DNA of 64,000 nucleotides from Tsuneonella aeria (GTDB lineage Bacteria > Pseudomonadota > Alphaproteobacteria > Sphingomonadales > Sphingomonadaceae). The translations under genes and the position numbers were made by a program. Shown piece by piece: positions 1 through 7,962 of this stretch; the first letter of the stretch is position 1; each line of letters begins with the position of its first letter. The notes beneath the pieces are model-generated. The model saw nothing but the letters and a program-made list of their open reading frames with translations, ran no database searches and was not told the origin of the DNA. The DNA is taken from positions 372,001 through 436,000 of the forward strand of contig NZ_WTZA01000001.1 of the NCBI RefSeq assembly GCF_009827495.1. Direction: 5' to 3'.

Positions 1-97
1 GCATCCGGGCGGCGCTCTCGGCATCGATCGCCGCCCAGGCCGTGCCGGCGGTATCGATGGTGCGGCGGAAGTCGGCGATGTGGTTCTGATAGGTCAT
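1..97 (-). CDS. aceA: isocitrate lyase, N-terminal fragment (runs off the window)
   Basis: Only the first 32 codons are in the window, read leftwards from an ATG at 95-97. The peptide starts MTYQNHIADFRRTID and continues with a Trp-containing stretch and AESAARM, which resembles the N-terminus of alphaproteobacterial isocitrate lyase, the glyoxylate-shunt enzyme splitting isocitrate into glyoxylate and succinate. The divergent neighbour is a ScfR/RamB-type regulator, and this gene pair is a familiar arrangement in alphaproteobacteria; that context carries much of the call. Only 32 residues are visible and no catalytic motif falls inside them, so the assignment is probable rather than proven. 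Confidence 0.7.
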   Translation of the reverse strand, partial: MTYQNHIADFRRTIDTAGTAWAAIDAESAARM

Positions 98-161
98 GTG
101 CGCTGCCCTGGTGGAAGGTTGCCACCGTTCTACGTGGGCGGGCCGCGTTCGGAACGTATTT

Positions 162-234
162 TTTACAAATAATCTTGTCTCGTTCGCGTGGTCACGGCAA
201 TATCGGCTGCAAACTTGTCAAGGAATTTACAAAT
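162..234. promoter_or_regulatory. aceA/regulator intergenic control region with repeated TTTACAAAT
   Basis: The 9-mer TTTACAAAT occurs at 162-170 and again at 226-234, the second copy overlapping the ATG at 233. A related GCAAACTTG lies at 209-217. RamB/ScfR-type regulators bind short AT-rich sites containing a TTTGCAAA-like core, so these are candidate autoregulatory operators. Function is inferred from position and sequence only. Confidence 0.4.
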
Positions 235-1600
235 GGTGGATGGGGCGCTGTTTGCCGGACCAGCACTGCGGCGCTTGCGCCGGCGCGAGGGGTTGAGCCA
301 GTCGGCCATGGCCGCGCGCCTCGCCATATCGCCCAGCTACCTCAACCTTATCGAGCGCAACCAGCGGCCGGTCTCCGCCCGGGTCATCGTTCAGGTGGCC
401 GACCAGTTCGACTTCGATCCGCGGCTGTTGCGCGAGGATGAGACGATCGGGGGTGTCGACGGGCTGGCCAGGCGATTGTCGGACGAACGCTTCGCCGACC
501 TCGCGATCGATCGCGACGAGCTCAACGAATTTCTCGCCGCAGCGCCGCACGCCGCGGCGGCGTTCGCGCGGTTGTACGACAATGCCGCACCGGCCGCGCT
601 GCGGGACGACCCGATTATCGCGGTTCGGCGGGAGATTGAACGCTGGCGCAATCATTTCGCCGATCTCGACACGGCGGCCGAGGCGCTGGCCGACGAATTG
701 CGCCTGTCGCGCGGTGACACCGGCGCCGCGCTGACGGAGCGCCTGCGCGAACGGCACCAGATCGCGGTGCGCATCCTCCCGAACGACGTATTGCCGGATA
801 CGCTTCGCAGACTCGATCTCCACGCACGGCAGTTGCAGCTGAACGAGATGCTCGACCCCGCGTCGCGCACGTTCCAGGTTGCGATCCAGATCGCAGCGCT
901 GGAGTTTCGCAGCGCGATCGCCAACCTGGCTGCCGCACCGCAGTTCGCCGATCCGTCCGCGCGCGGCCTGTTCGAACGCCATCTTACCGCTTACGTCGCG
1001 GCCGCCCTGGTCATGCCCTATGGCCGGTTCCTCCGTGCGTGCGAGGGGACCGGGTACGATCTGGCGGTGCTGGGCCGGCGCTTCGGCGTGGGCTTCGAAC
1101 AGCTCGCTCACCGGCTCACCACCTTGCAGCGGGTCGGGCAGCGGGGCTTGCCGTTCTTCATGGCACGGATTGACCGGGCGGGGCAGGTCTCCAAGCGATA
1201 CGCGGGCGCCAGCGGCGCTGCCTGGCTGGACGGGGACGCCAGCTGCCCCTTGTGGCTGGCCCACCGCGCATTCGAGCGGACGGGCGAACTGTGCGTTCAC
1301 CCGGTCCTGGTGGACGGCGCGGGCGGGGCGCCGGCGCACTGGCTGACGATGGCCCGCACTGTCAACGGCCGCGGCGGCGCCCGCTTCGTCGTCGCACTGG
1401 GGGTGGAGGCGCACATGGCCGCGGATATCGCGGCGGCGCGGGGGATTTCGCTGAGGGCGGAGGATGCGACGCGGATCGGCCAGGGCTGCGCACGATGCCA
1501 CGTGCCCAACTGCGTCCAGCGCTCGCTGCCTCCGCACGGGGCGGTGCTCCAGTTCCCGGCGCTGGAGCAGGGCGTGACTCCGTTCCGCTTTGGCGGTTAA
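233..1600 (+). CDS. ScfR/RamB-type short-chain fatty acyl metabolism regulator (XRE family)
   Basis: 455 residues. Residues ~8-62 form an XRE-type helix-turn-helix (LRRLRRREGLSQSAMAARL, then SPSYLNLIERNQRPVS). The long C-terminal half matches the pattern of the DUF2083-type effector domain and ends in a Cys-rich block (GCARCHVPNCVQR), typical of this family. Relatives control acetate, propionate and glyoxylate-shunt genes, which suits the divergent aceA. The start at ATG 233 is chosen because AAGGA at 220-224 sits 8 nt upstream; an in-frame GTG at 188 would add 15 residues without a comparable ribosome site. The second TTTACAAAT copy overlaps the start, suggesting autoregulation. The effector (probably an acyl-CoA or related metabolite) cannot be read from sequence. 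Confidence 0.85.
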   Translation: MVDGALFAGPALRRLRRREGLSQSAMAARLAISPSYLNLIERNQRPVSARVIVQVADQFDFDPRLLREDETIGGVDGLARRLSDERFADLAIDRDELNEFLAAAPHAAAAFARLYDNAAPAALRDDPIIAVRREIERWRNHFADLDTAAEALADELRLSRGDTGAALTERLRERHQIAVRILPNDVLPDTLRRLDLHARQLQLNEMLDPASRTFQVAIQIAALEFRSAIANLAAAPQFADPSARGLFERHLTAYVAAALVMPYGRFLRACEGTGYDLAVLGRRFGVGFEQLAHRLTTLQRVGQRGLPFFMARIDRAGQVSKRYAGASGAAWLDGDASCPLWLAHRAFERTGELCVHPVLVDGAGGAPAHWLTMARTVNGRGGARFVVALGVEAHMAADIAAARGISLRAEDATRIGQGCARCHVPNCVQRSLPPHGAVLQFPALEQGVTPFRFGG

Positions 1601-1615
1601 CCATGCATCGCGGAA

Positions 1616-1639
1616 CCGGCCCCGGGAGCGGCCGTTTTT
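1616..1639 (+). terminator. rho-independent terminator after the ScfR-type regulator
   Basis: Stem CGGCC (1617-1621) pairs with GGCCG (1630-1634) around an 8-nt loop and is followed directly by TTTTT (1635-1639). It lies 16 nt after the regulator's stop codon. The 5-bp stem is short but all G:C. Confidence 0.6.
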
Positions 1640-1645
1640 GCAGGG

Positions 1646-1651
1646 TATAAT
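1646..1651 (+). promoter_or_regulatory. perfect TATAAT -10 element before the small membrane protein
   Basis: TATAAT stands just after the terminator T-tract and 16 nt upstream of the next gene's ATG (1668). No convincing -35 hexamer is visible 17 nt upstream, because that position is occupied by the terminator stem. It may be an extended or activator-dependent promoter. Confidence 0.4.
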
Positions 1652-1667
1652 GAGGGAGAACACCATA

Positions 1668-1955
1668 ATGACCGAAGAACGCATCACCGAAGTGGAAACG
1701 CCGCGCGGCGACACGCACACCACGCACACGATCGTCACCGATGGCGAACCGCGCCGCAGCGGCGGATCGGGCTGGCTGATCGCGCTCATCCTGCTCGTCG
1801 CCGTCGTCGCCGGCCTGTTCCTGTTTTCAGGCATGAGCAATTCGGAAGCCGCGAAGGACAACGCGATCGCCGATGCGGCCAGCAATGTCGGCGATGCCGC
1901 CCAGCAGGTCGGCGATGCGGCGCAGGACGCGGCCGATTCGGTGACCAAGAACTGA
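1668..1955 (+). CDS. small single-pass membrane protein, function unknown
   Basis: 95 residues. A polar N-terminus (MTEERITEVETPRGD...) leads to one hydrophobic segment at residues ~37-56 (WLIALILLVAVVAGLFLFSG), followed by an alanine-rich, probably helical tail with repeated DAA / VGDAAQ units. AGGGAG lies 9 nt before ATG 1668, which decides the start; ATG 1650 upstream has no such site. The gene stands alone between two terminators and just upstream of the EPS/PEP-CTERM regulatory trio. The topology resembles small envelope-stress proteins of sphingomonads, but I recognise no specific family. The alanine/aspartate repeats could mediate oligomerisation. Confidence 0.75.
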   Translation: MTEERITEVETPRGDTHTTHTIVTDGEPRRSGGSGWLIALILLVAVVAGLFLFSGMSNSEAAKDNAIADAASNVGDAAQQVGDAAQDAADSVTKN

Positions 1956-1965
1956 GCTATCGACC

Positions 1966-2002
1966 ACCGCCGGCGGCGATTTCCGCTGCCGGCGGCGGTT
2001 TG
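1966..2002 (+). terminator. rho-independent terminator after the small membrane protein
   Basis: CCGCCGGC (1967-1974) pairs perfectly with GCCGGCGG (1988-1995). An imperfect T-rich tail (GGTTTGTAAAATTT) follows. The hairpin begins 11 nt after the stop codon at 1955. Confidence 0.65.
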
Positions 2003-2074
2003 TAAAATTTACCGACATTTCATCTCTCGCCGTTAGTCCGGGCCCCCTCACAGGAGTGCCCCCGGCCCGAGACG

Positions 2075-3460
2075 ATGATCCGTCTTTTCAAACACTACAT
2101 CCCGCACGCAGTCATGCTGCTGGGTCTGTTCGATCTGGTTCTGCTGTTCGGCGCCGCCGAGCTGGCATGGCAACTGCGCGCCGCCCAGATCGCGATCGAT
2201 CCCGGTCCGTTCGTGAGCCGCCTGGGCATGTTGCTCGGTTTTGCCGGGGTCGTCTGGCTCGCGATGATCGCGGTCGGCACGTACGGTGCCGATGCCTTGC
2301 GCTCGATGCGCTTTGCCGGCGCGCGCCTTCTCGTGGCGGTGAGCCTGGGCGTCATCGCGCTGGCGCTGCTCGATTTCATGGTGCCGGGATCGCAGTTCTG
2401 GCGGTCGACCCTTATCTATTCGATGTTCATTTCGATCGGGCTGCTGGTCGCCAACCGGCTGCTGGTCGGCACGGTCATCGGCACGGCCGCGTTCCGGCGC
2501 CGGGTGGTCGTGCTGGGGGACGGGCGGCGCGCCCAGCGCATCCGGCTGCTGGCCGAACGGCCCGAAAGCGGGATCGCCATCGCCGCGTTCGTGGGCATGA
2601 ACGAAGGCGCGCCGGTCATCGAGGAAGCCATTCCGCGCGCGGCGGTTCAGGACCTGGGCCGCTTCGTGGCGAACATGGGCGCCACCGAAGTCGTCCTCGC
2701 GCTGGAGGAACGGCGCAACGCGCTGCCCCTGAAGGACCTGCTGCGCATCAAGACGATGGGCGTGCACGTCAACGATTTCTCCAGCTTCCTGGAACGCGAG
2801 ACGGGCCGCGTCGATCTCGACACGCTCAACCCGAGCTGGCTGATCTTTTCCGATGGCTTCTCGTCGGGCCGCGCGATCTCCAGCGCGGCGAAGCGGGTGT
2901 TCGACATCCTTGCGAGCGGGCTGCTGCTGATCCTGACGCTGCCGGTCATCCTGGTGTTCGCCGTGCTGGTGAAGCTCGACAGCAAGGGGCCGGCGTTCTT
3001 CCGCCAGAGCCGGGTGGGCCTGTACGGCCAGACGTTCGAGCTGGTGAAGCTGCGTTCCATGCGGACCGATGCGGAAAAGGACGGCGCGCGCTGGGCGTCG
3101 CGGAACGATCCGCGCGTGACCCGGCTGGGCCGCTTCATCCGCAAGGTCCGCATCGACGAACTGCCGCAGGTGTGGACCGTGCTGACCGGCCGGATGAGCT
3201 TCGTCGGGCCGCGCCCGGAAGTGCCGCAGTTCGTGGCCGATCTCGACGACAAGCTGCCCTATTACGCCGAACGGCACATGGTGAAGCCGGGGATCACCGG
3301 CTGGGCGCAGATCAACTACCCCTATGGCGCCAGTGTCGAGGATTCGCGGGCGAAGCTCGAATACGATCTCTATTACGCAAAGAACTACACACCCTTCCTC
3401 GACCTGCTGATCCTGCTGCAGACGGTGCGCGTCATTCTGTGGCCGGAAGGTGCGCGCTGA
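2075..3460 (+). CDS. XrtA/PEP-CTERM-associated sugar transferase (EpsB_2, TIGR03013-like)
   Basis: 461 residues. The N-terminal third carries four to five hydrophobic segments plus a nucleotide-binding-like region (VVVLGDGRRAQRI). The C-terminal ~200 residues are a classical bacterial sugar-transferase domain: KRVFDILASG, the transmembrane anchor, PAFFRQSRVG, KLRSMRTDAE, RKVRIDELPQ, MSFVGPRPE and KPGITGWAQI. Such proteins move a sugar-1-phosphate from a nucleotide sugar onto undecaprenyl phosphate, the first step of exopolysaccharide assembly at the inner membrane. Followed by prsK with stop/start overlap (TGA 3458-3460, ATG 3460), so this is an operon. The subfamily is assigned from that context. 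No exosortase or other EPS genes lie in the window. Confidence 0.88.
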   Translation: MIRLFKHYIPHAVMLLGLFDLVLLFGAAELAWQLRAAQIAIDPGPFVSRLGMLLGFAGVVWLAMIAVGTYGADALRSMRFAGARLLVAVSLGVIALALLDFMVPGSQFWRSTLIYSMFISIGLLVANRLLVGTVIGTAAFRRRVVVLGDGRRAQRIRLLAERPESGIAIAAFVGMNEGAPVIEEAIPRAAVQDLGRFVANMGATEVVLALEERRNALPLKDLLRIKTMGVHVNDFSSFLERETGRVDLDTLNPSWLIFSDGFSSGRAISSAAKRVFDILASGLLLILTLPVILVFAVLVKLDSKGPAFFRQSRVGLYGQTFELVKLRSMRTDAEKDGARWASRNDPRVTRLGRFIRKVRIDELPQVWTVLTGRMSFVGPRPEVPQFVADLDDKLPYYAERHMVKPGITGWAQINYPYGASVEDSRAKLEYDLYYAKNYTPFLDLLILLQTVRVILWPEGAR

Positions 3461-5568
3461 TGCCGGCGGACGCGGCATGGTCGCTGCTGGGGTTTGCCCT
3501 CAACCTCGCAGGCGCGGTCGCCTGCGCGCTGGTGGCGGCGCTGCTGTGGCGGCGCGCGAGCCCGCGGAGCGAACGGCCCGCGGCCATCGCGGCGCTGCTC
3601 ATCACCGCGGTCTGGTGCGTGACGGCCGCGGCCTGGGGCGCTGGATCGACCGCCGCGGAAATCATCGAAAGCGCGCGCAATCTTGCCTGGGTGGTCGTGC
3701 TCTATCGCCTGTTCGGCAACGATGGCCGTGACCAGATGCTGGCGCCAATCCGCCCGCTGGTGATGGTGTTGTGCCTGGTGGAATGCCTGTTGCCGCTCGT
3801 CACCCTGCTCGACGCCCGCTTCGGTGCGGACAAGGGCCTGCACGCGGTCGCGTTCTCGGTCACGGCGTCGCTACGAACGCTGGTCGCCGTGGGCGCGCTG
3901 GTGCTGGTGCATAACCTTTATGCAGGCGCATCGCCGGTGGCGCGGCAGATCCTGCGCTGGCCCGCCGCGGCGCTGACCGTGTTCTGGACGTTCCAGCTCA
4001 ATTTCTACGCGGCTGCCTGGTTCACCCAGTCGATGCCCGCGGAGGTGAGCGCGCTTCGTGGACTGGTTCCTGCTGCGGTTGCGTCGTTGCTGGCGGTGGC
4101 CGCGAACGCGCGGGCGGCGGATCTGAAGCTGGTGCCGAGCCGCGCGGTGGCGTTCCAGTCGCTGTCGCTCGCGCTCATCGGCCTGTACCTTGCCGGAATG
4201 CTGCTCGTGTCGCGCTGGCTCAGCCTGCTGGGCGGCGACCTCGGCCGGTTGACGCAAGTCGCCTTCCTGTTCGCGGCGGTGACGGCGGCGGTGTTCTGGC
4301 TGCCGTCGGGCAAGGTGCGCGGCTGGCTGCGGGTCAACGCCTTCAAGCACCTGTTCCAGCATCGTTACGATTACCGGGCGGAGTGGCTTCGCTTTACCGC
4401 GACGATCGGCCGCGCCGGCCCCGATGCGCCGGCCTTGCCCGATCGCGCGGCCCAGGCGCTGGCCGATATCACCGACAGCACGGGTGCCGTCCTGCTGCTG
4501 CCGGCCGACGACGGGGCGTTCACGCTGGCAGGATCGTGGCAGTGGCCCGGTGCGCCCGCGCCGGGGAATGCGTGCGATCCGGAATTCGCCGCGTTCCTGG
4601 AACGTGGGGGCATGGTCATCGAGCTCGACGACGTGCGCGCCGGGACCGACCGCTTCGGTGAGGCGGCACTGGTTCCCGGGTGGCTGCGCGATGATCCCAA
4701 GGCGTGGGCGGTGATCCCCCTGATCCACTTCGATCGACTGGTGGGCGTCGCGGTCCTTGCCCGGCCTCCGATCGCGCGCCGGCTGGACTGGGAGGATTTC
4801 GACCTGCTGAAGACCGTCGGCAGCCAGCTCGCCAGTTTCCTGGCGGAACAGGCCGGGCACGAAGCGCTGGTGGAGGCGGCCCGCTTCGACGACTTCAACC
4901 GCCGCATCGCGTTCGTGATGCACGACATCAAGAATCTCGCCAGCCAGATGTCGCTGCTTGCCCGCAATGCGGAGCGGCACGCGGACAACCCCGAATTCCG
5001 CAAGGATATGCTGGTGACACTGACCAAGAGCGCGGAAAAGCTGAACGCGCTGCTGGCGCGGCTCGGCCGGTACGGCGCCCCGTCGCCATCGGCCCGGCTC
5101 CCGATCGATCTGGCCGCGATGGCGCAGCGCGTGGCGGGCCGGTATGCCGGGGGCCACCCGGTGCAGTTGACGCGCTGCGATCCGTGCATCGTGCTCGGCG
5201 ATCCCGATGGGTTGGAGCAGGCGCTGGTCCACCTGGTGCAGAACGCGGTGGAGGCCAGCGCGCCGGCCATGCCGGTCTATCTCGACGTGTCGTGCGACGG
5301 ATTGCAGGGACGCATCGAGATCGTCGATGCGGGCGCGGGGATGACGCCCCGGTTTGTCCGCGAAGGCCTGTTCAAGCCGTTCGTATCGTCCAAGACCGGC
5401 GGGTTCGGCATCGGCGCGTTCGAGGCGCGCGAACTGGTGCGCGGCATGGGCGGGCGTCTGGATGTCCTGTCGCGGGAAGGGCTGGGCACGCGCTTCGCGA
5501 TTGTCCTGCCCCTTTCGGCCGCAGCGGAATTCATCGCGGAACACCCGCGCGTGAACGAGGTCGCATGA
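3460..5568 (+). CDS. prsK: PEP-CTERM system sensor histidine kinase PrsK
   Basis: 702 residues. About eight hydrophobic segments fill residues 1-290, a GAF-like region follows (~310-460), and then a kinase core. The phospho-acceptor block is VMHDIKNLASQMSLLARN with His488. The ATPase region has N (LVQNAVEAS), G1 (VDAGAGM) and G2 (GFGIGAF) boxes. The HDIKN variant of the H-box and the multi-TM N-terminus are typical of PrsK. It is translationally coupled on both sides: its ATG overlaps the stop of the sugar transferase, and its stop overlaps the start of prsR. It presumably phosphorylates PrsR to control exopolysaccharide and PEP-CTERM protein genes. The signal is unknown. Confidence 0.88.
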   Translation: MPADAAWSLLGFALNLAGAVACALVAALLWRRASPRSERPAAIAALLITAVWCVTAAAWGAGSTAAEIIESARNLAWVVVLYRLFGNDGRDQMLAPIRPLVMVLCLVECLLPLVTLLDARFGADKGLHAVAFSVTASLRTLVAVGALVLVHNLYAGASPVARQILRWPAAALTVFWTFQLNFYAAAWFTQSMPAEVSALRGLVPAAVASLLAVAANARAADLKLVPSRAVAFQSLSLALIGLYLAGMLLVSRWLSLLGGDLGRLTQVAFLFAAVTAAVFWLPSGKVRGWLRVNAFKHLFQHRYDYRAEWLRFTATIGRAGPDAPALPDRAAQALADITDSTGAVLLLPADDGAFTLAGSWQWPGAPAPGNACDPEFAAFLERGGMVIELDDVRAGTDRFGEAALVPGWLRDDPKAWAVIPLIHFDRLVGVAVLARPPIARRLDWEDFDLLKTVGSQLASFLAEQAGHEALVEAARFDDFNRRIAFVMHDIKNLASQMSLLARNAERHADNPEFRKDMLVTLTKSAEKLNALLARLGRYGAPSPSARLPIDLAAMAQRVAGRYAGGHPVQLTRCDPCIVLGDPDGLEQALVHLVQNAVEASAPAMPVYLDVSCDGLQGRIEIVDAGAGMTPRFVREGLFKPFVSSKTGGFGIGAFEARELVRGMGGRLDVLSREGLGTRFAIVLPLSAAAEFIAEHPRVNEVA

Positions 5569-6938
5569 TGCGCGAAGACAAGCCGCGGCTGCTGGTGATC
5601 GAGGACGACGCGGGGCTGCAGGCGCAGCTCAAGTGGGCGTACGACGATTTCGCCGTGACCATTGCCGGGAACCGGGAGAGCGCGCTGGCGGCGCTGCGAA
5701 GCGAGGAGCCGGGCGTCGTCACGCTCGACCTCGGCCTGCCGCCGGATCCCGACGGGACCAGCGAGGGGTTTGCCATCCTCGATGCGATCATGGCCCTGAA
5801 GCCGGATACGAAGGTGATCGTCGCGTCCGGACACGGCGCCCGGGAAAGCGCCCTGCAGGCGATCCAGCGCGGGGCGTACGATTTCTACCAGAAGCCGGTC
5901 GACATCGATGCTCTCGGCCTGATCGTGCGCCGCGCGTTCGCCCTGCGCGAACTCGAGGCGGAAAATCGCCGGCTCGCCGCCAGGGTGGGCGAGGACAAGA
6001 CGGTGCTCGGCACGCTCATCACCGCCGCGCCCGAGATGACCAAGGTTGCCCGCACGATCGAGCGCGTGGCGCGGACGAACGTCTCGGTCATGCTGCTGGG
6101 CGCCAGCGGCACGGGGAAAGAGCTGCTGGCACGCGGCGTCCACGACGCGAGCGACCGGCGGGACGGGTCGTTCGTGGCGCTGAACTGCGCGGCCATTCCC
6201 GAAACCCTGCTGGAAGCCGAGCTGTTCGGTCACGAACGCGGTGCGTTCACCGGCGCGGTGCGGAGCAACGAGGGCAAGATCGAGCTGGCGCATGGCGGCA
6301 CGCTTTTCCTCGACGAAGTGGGCGATATTCCGCTGCCCTTGCAGGTCAAGCTGCTGCGCTTTCTCCAGGAAAGGACGATCGAGCGGGTCGGCGGGCGCAA
6401 GGCCATCGCGGTCGACACGCGGATCGTGTGCGCCACGCACCAGGATCTGGAAGCGATGATCGCGGCGGGCACTTTCCGCGAAGACCTGTTCTATCGCCTG
6501 GCGGAAATCGTCGTCAAAGTCCCCACGCTGGCGGAGCGGCCGGGGGACGCGGTGCTGCTTGCCAAGGCCTTCCTCGCCCGTCTCTCGCGGGAGATGAACC
6601 CCCGGGTGAAGGGCTTCAGCGCCGATGCGCTGGCGGCCATCGACGCGTGGCACTGGCCCGGCAACGTACGCGAGCTGGAGAACCGGGTGAAGCGGGCGGT
6701 CATCATGGCCGACGACAAGCTGGTGGTCGCGCAGGATCTCGATCTGCCGGGCGGGGCGGACGATCCATCGGGCGCCGAGGTGCTCAACCTGAAGGGCGCG
6801 CGCGAACGCGCCGATCGCACGGTGATCCGCCACGCCCTGGCGCGGAGCGACGGGAACATCTCCAACACCGCCAAGCTGCTGGGGATCAGCCGTCCGACGC
6901 TCTACGATCTCCTGAAGCAGTACGATCTGCACGCCTGA
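5565..6938 (+). CDS. prsR: PEP-CTERM-box sigma-54-dependent response regulator PrsR
   Basis: 457 residues. Receiver domain at ~8-125 with the phospho-acceptor Asp55 (VVTLDLGLPP) and the KP lysine (YQKPVD). AAA+ domain with Walker A GASGTGKE (179-186), sigma-54 contact loop GAFTGA (226-231) and Walker B LFLDEVGD. C-terminal Fis-type HTH ending ISNTAKLLGISRPTLYDLL. The intact GAFTGA loop means it should open sigma-54 promoters. Two consecutive ATGs (5565 and 5568) overlap the prsK stop; either may be used. Together with the kinase and sugar transferase this forms the regulatory trio of XrtA/PEP-CTERM systems. I saw no convincing -24/-12 element (TGGC-N8-TTGC) next to genes here, so its targets are probably elsewhere. 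Confidence 0.9.
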   Translation: MMREDKPRLLVIEDDAGLQAQLKWAYDDFAVTIAGNRESALAALRSEEPGVVTLDLGLPPDPDGTSEGFAILDAIMALKPDTKVIVASGHGARESALQAIQRGAYDFYQKPVDIDALGLIVRRAFALRELEAENRRLAARVGEDKTVLGTLITAAPEMTKVARTIERVARTNVSVMLLGASGTGKELLARGVHDASDRRDGSFVALNCAAIPETLLEAELFGHERGAFTGAVRSNEGKIELAHGGTLFLDEVGDIPLPLQVKLLRFLQERTIERVGGRKAIAVDTRIVCATHQDLEAMIAAGTFREDLFYRLAEIVVKVPTLAERPGDAVLLAKAFLARLSREMNPRVKGFSADALAAIDAWHWPGNVRELENRVKRAVIMADDKLVVAQDLDLPGGADDPSGAEVLNLKGARERADRTVIRHALARSDGNISNTAKLLGISRPTLYDLLKQYDLHA

Positions 6939-6978
6939 ACGCTCGACACGGTGGGCCTGCCGCGCCAAGCCGCGGCAC

Positions 6979-7962
6979 ATGACACGTGTGCTGACTGTTT
7001 TCGATCCGATGGTCCGTCTGCTGGTGCTGGCGATCCTGCTGGCGAGCGTGCTGCCGGCCACCGGCGGGCAGCGCGATATCGCACAGGCCGTGTCGAACGG
7101 CGCGATCTTCCTGCTGTTCCTGCTCAACGGTCTGCGCCTTTCGCGCGACCAGGTTCGGCGCGGGATCGGGCACTGGCAGTTCCTGTTGCCGCTGGCGATC
7201 TGGTGCTTTGGTGCGATGACCCTGATGGGCAAGGGCTTCGCCATCGCGATGGCGCCCGTGTTGCCGCCGATGGTGGCGCTGGGTTTCCTGTTCCTGGGCG
7301 CGCTTCCCTCCACCGTGCAGTCCGCCACCGCGTACACGTCCCTGGCGGATGGAAACGTGGCGAATTCGGTGGTGGCGGCCGCGCTCCTCAACGTGATGGG
7401 CGTGTTCCTGACCGTGCCGATCTTCGCGGCCATGGGCGGGGGCAGCGCGGCGGAACTCGGCATGGACGGCCTCGTGAAGATCGTCGCGATTCTGGTGGTG
7501 CCCTTCGCGATCGGGCAGGTGCTGCAGGTGCGCCTTGCCCCGTGGATCGGCGACCACCGGGCGCTCATCACCTGGATGGACCGACTGTCTATCGCCATCG
7601 CCGTTTACGTCGCGTTTTCCGCGGCCGTCGAACAGGGGCTGTGGGCGCGGGTCGGGGCGGCGGAATGGCTGGTCCTGCTGGCCGGCGTCGTCGCCATGCT
7701 GGGCGCGGCATTCGGCGCTGCCTGGGCGATCGGCCGGATGCTTGCCCTCGATATCGCGGACCGGATCGCGTTCCTGTTCGCCGGGGCGCACAAGAGCCTG
7801 GCGATGGGCGCGCCGCTGGCGTCGGTGCTGTTCCCGCCCGCGGCTGCCGGCATGATCCTGTTGCCGCTGCTGGTCTATCACCTGCTGCAGCTGATGGTGA
7901 GCGCGCCGCTGGCTAGTCGCCTCGCACGGCGTCCTCGACAGGCTCCGGATTGTTGCGGTTGA
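6979..7962 (+). CDS. bile acid:sodium symporter family protein (SBF-like, YfeH type)
   Basis: 327 residues, strongly hydrophobic, with about ten predicted transmembrane segments. The region PSTVQSATAYTSLADGN, with GNVANSVVAAALLN after it, matches the conserved crossover region of SBF-like (PF13593) transporters. The C-terminal half repeats the fold with FAGAHKSLAMGAPLASVLF. The family carries organic anions coupled to Na+, but substrates of the YfeH branch are mostly unknown. The gene follows prsR by 40 nt, with no clear terminator between, so it could be cotranscribed. Its last 50 bp overlap the 3' end of the convergent DUF475 gene. The start is the ATG at 6979; an in-frame Met at residue 11 is a possible alternative. 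Confidence 0.8.
   Translation: MTRVLTVFDPMVRLLVLAILLASVLPATGGQRDIAQAVSNGAIFLLFLLNGLRLSRDQVRRGIGHWQFLLPLAIWCFGAMTLMGKGFAIAMAPVLPPMVALGFLFLGALPSTVQSATAYTSLADGNVANSVVAAALLNVMGVFLTVPIFAAMGGGSAAELGMDGLVKIVAILVVPFAIGQVLQVRLAPWIGDHRALITWMDRLSIAIAVYVAFSAAVEQGLWARVGAAEWLVLLAGVVAMLGAAFGAAWAIGRMLALDIADRIAFLFAGAHKSLAMGAPLASVLFPPAAAGMILLPLLVYHLLQLMVSAPLASRLARRPRQAPDCCG

Noticed and set aside
227..1948. 573-codon minus-strand frame opposite the regulator
   Set aside because: Shadow of the ScfR-type gene; it also runs through two terminators and a separate small gene.
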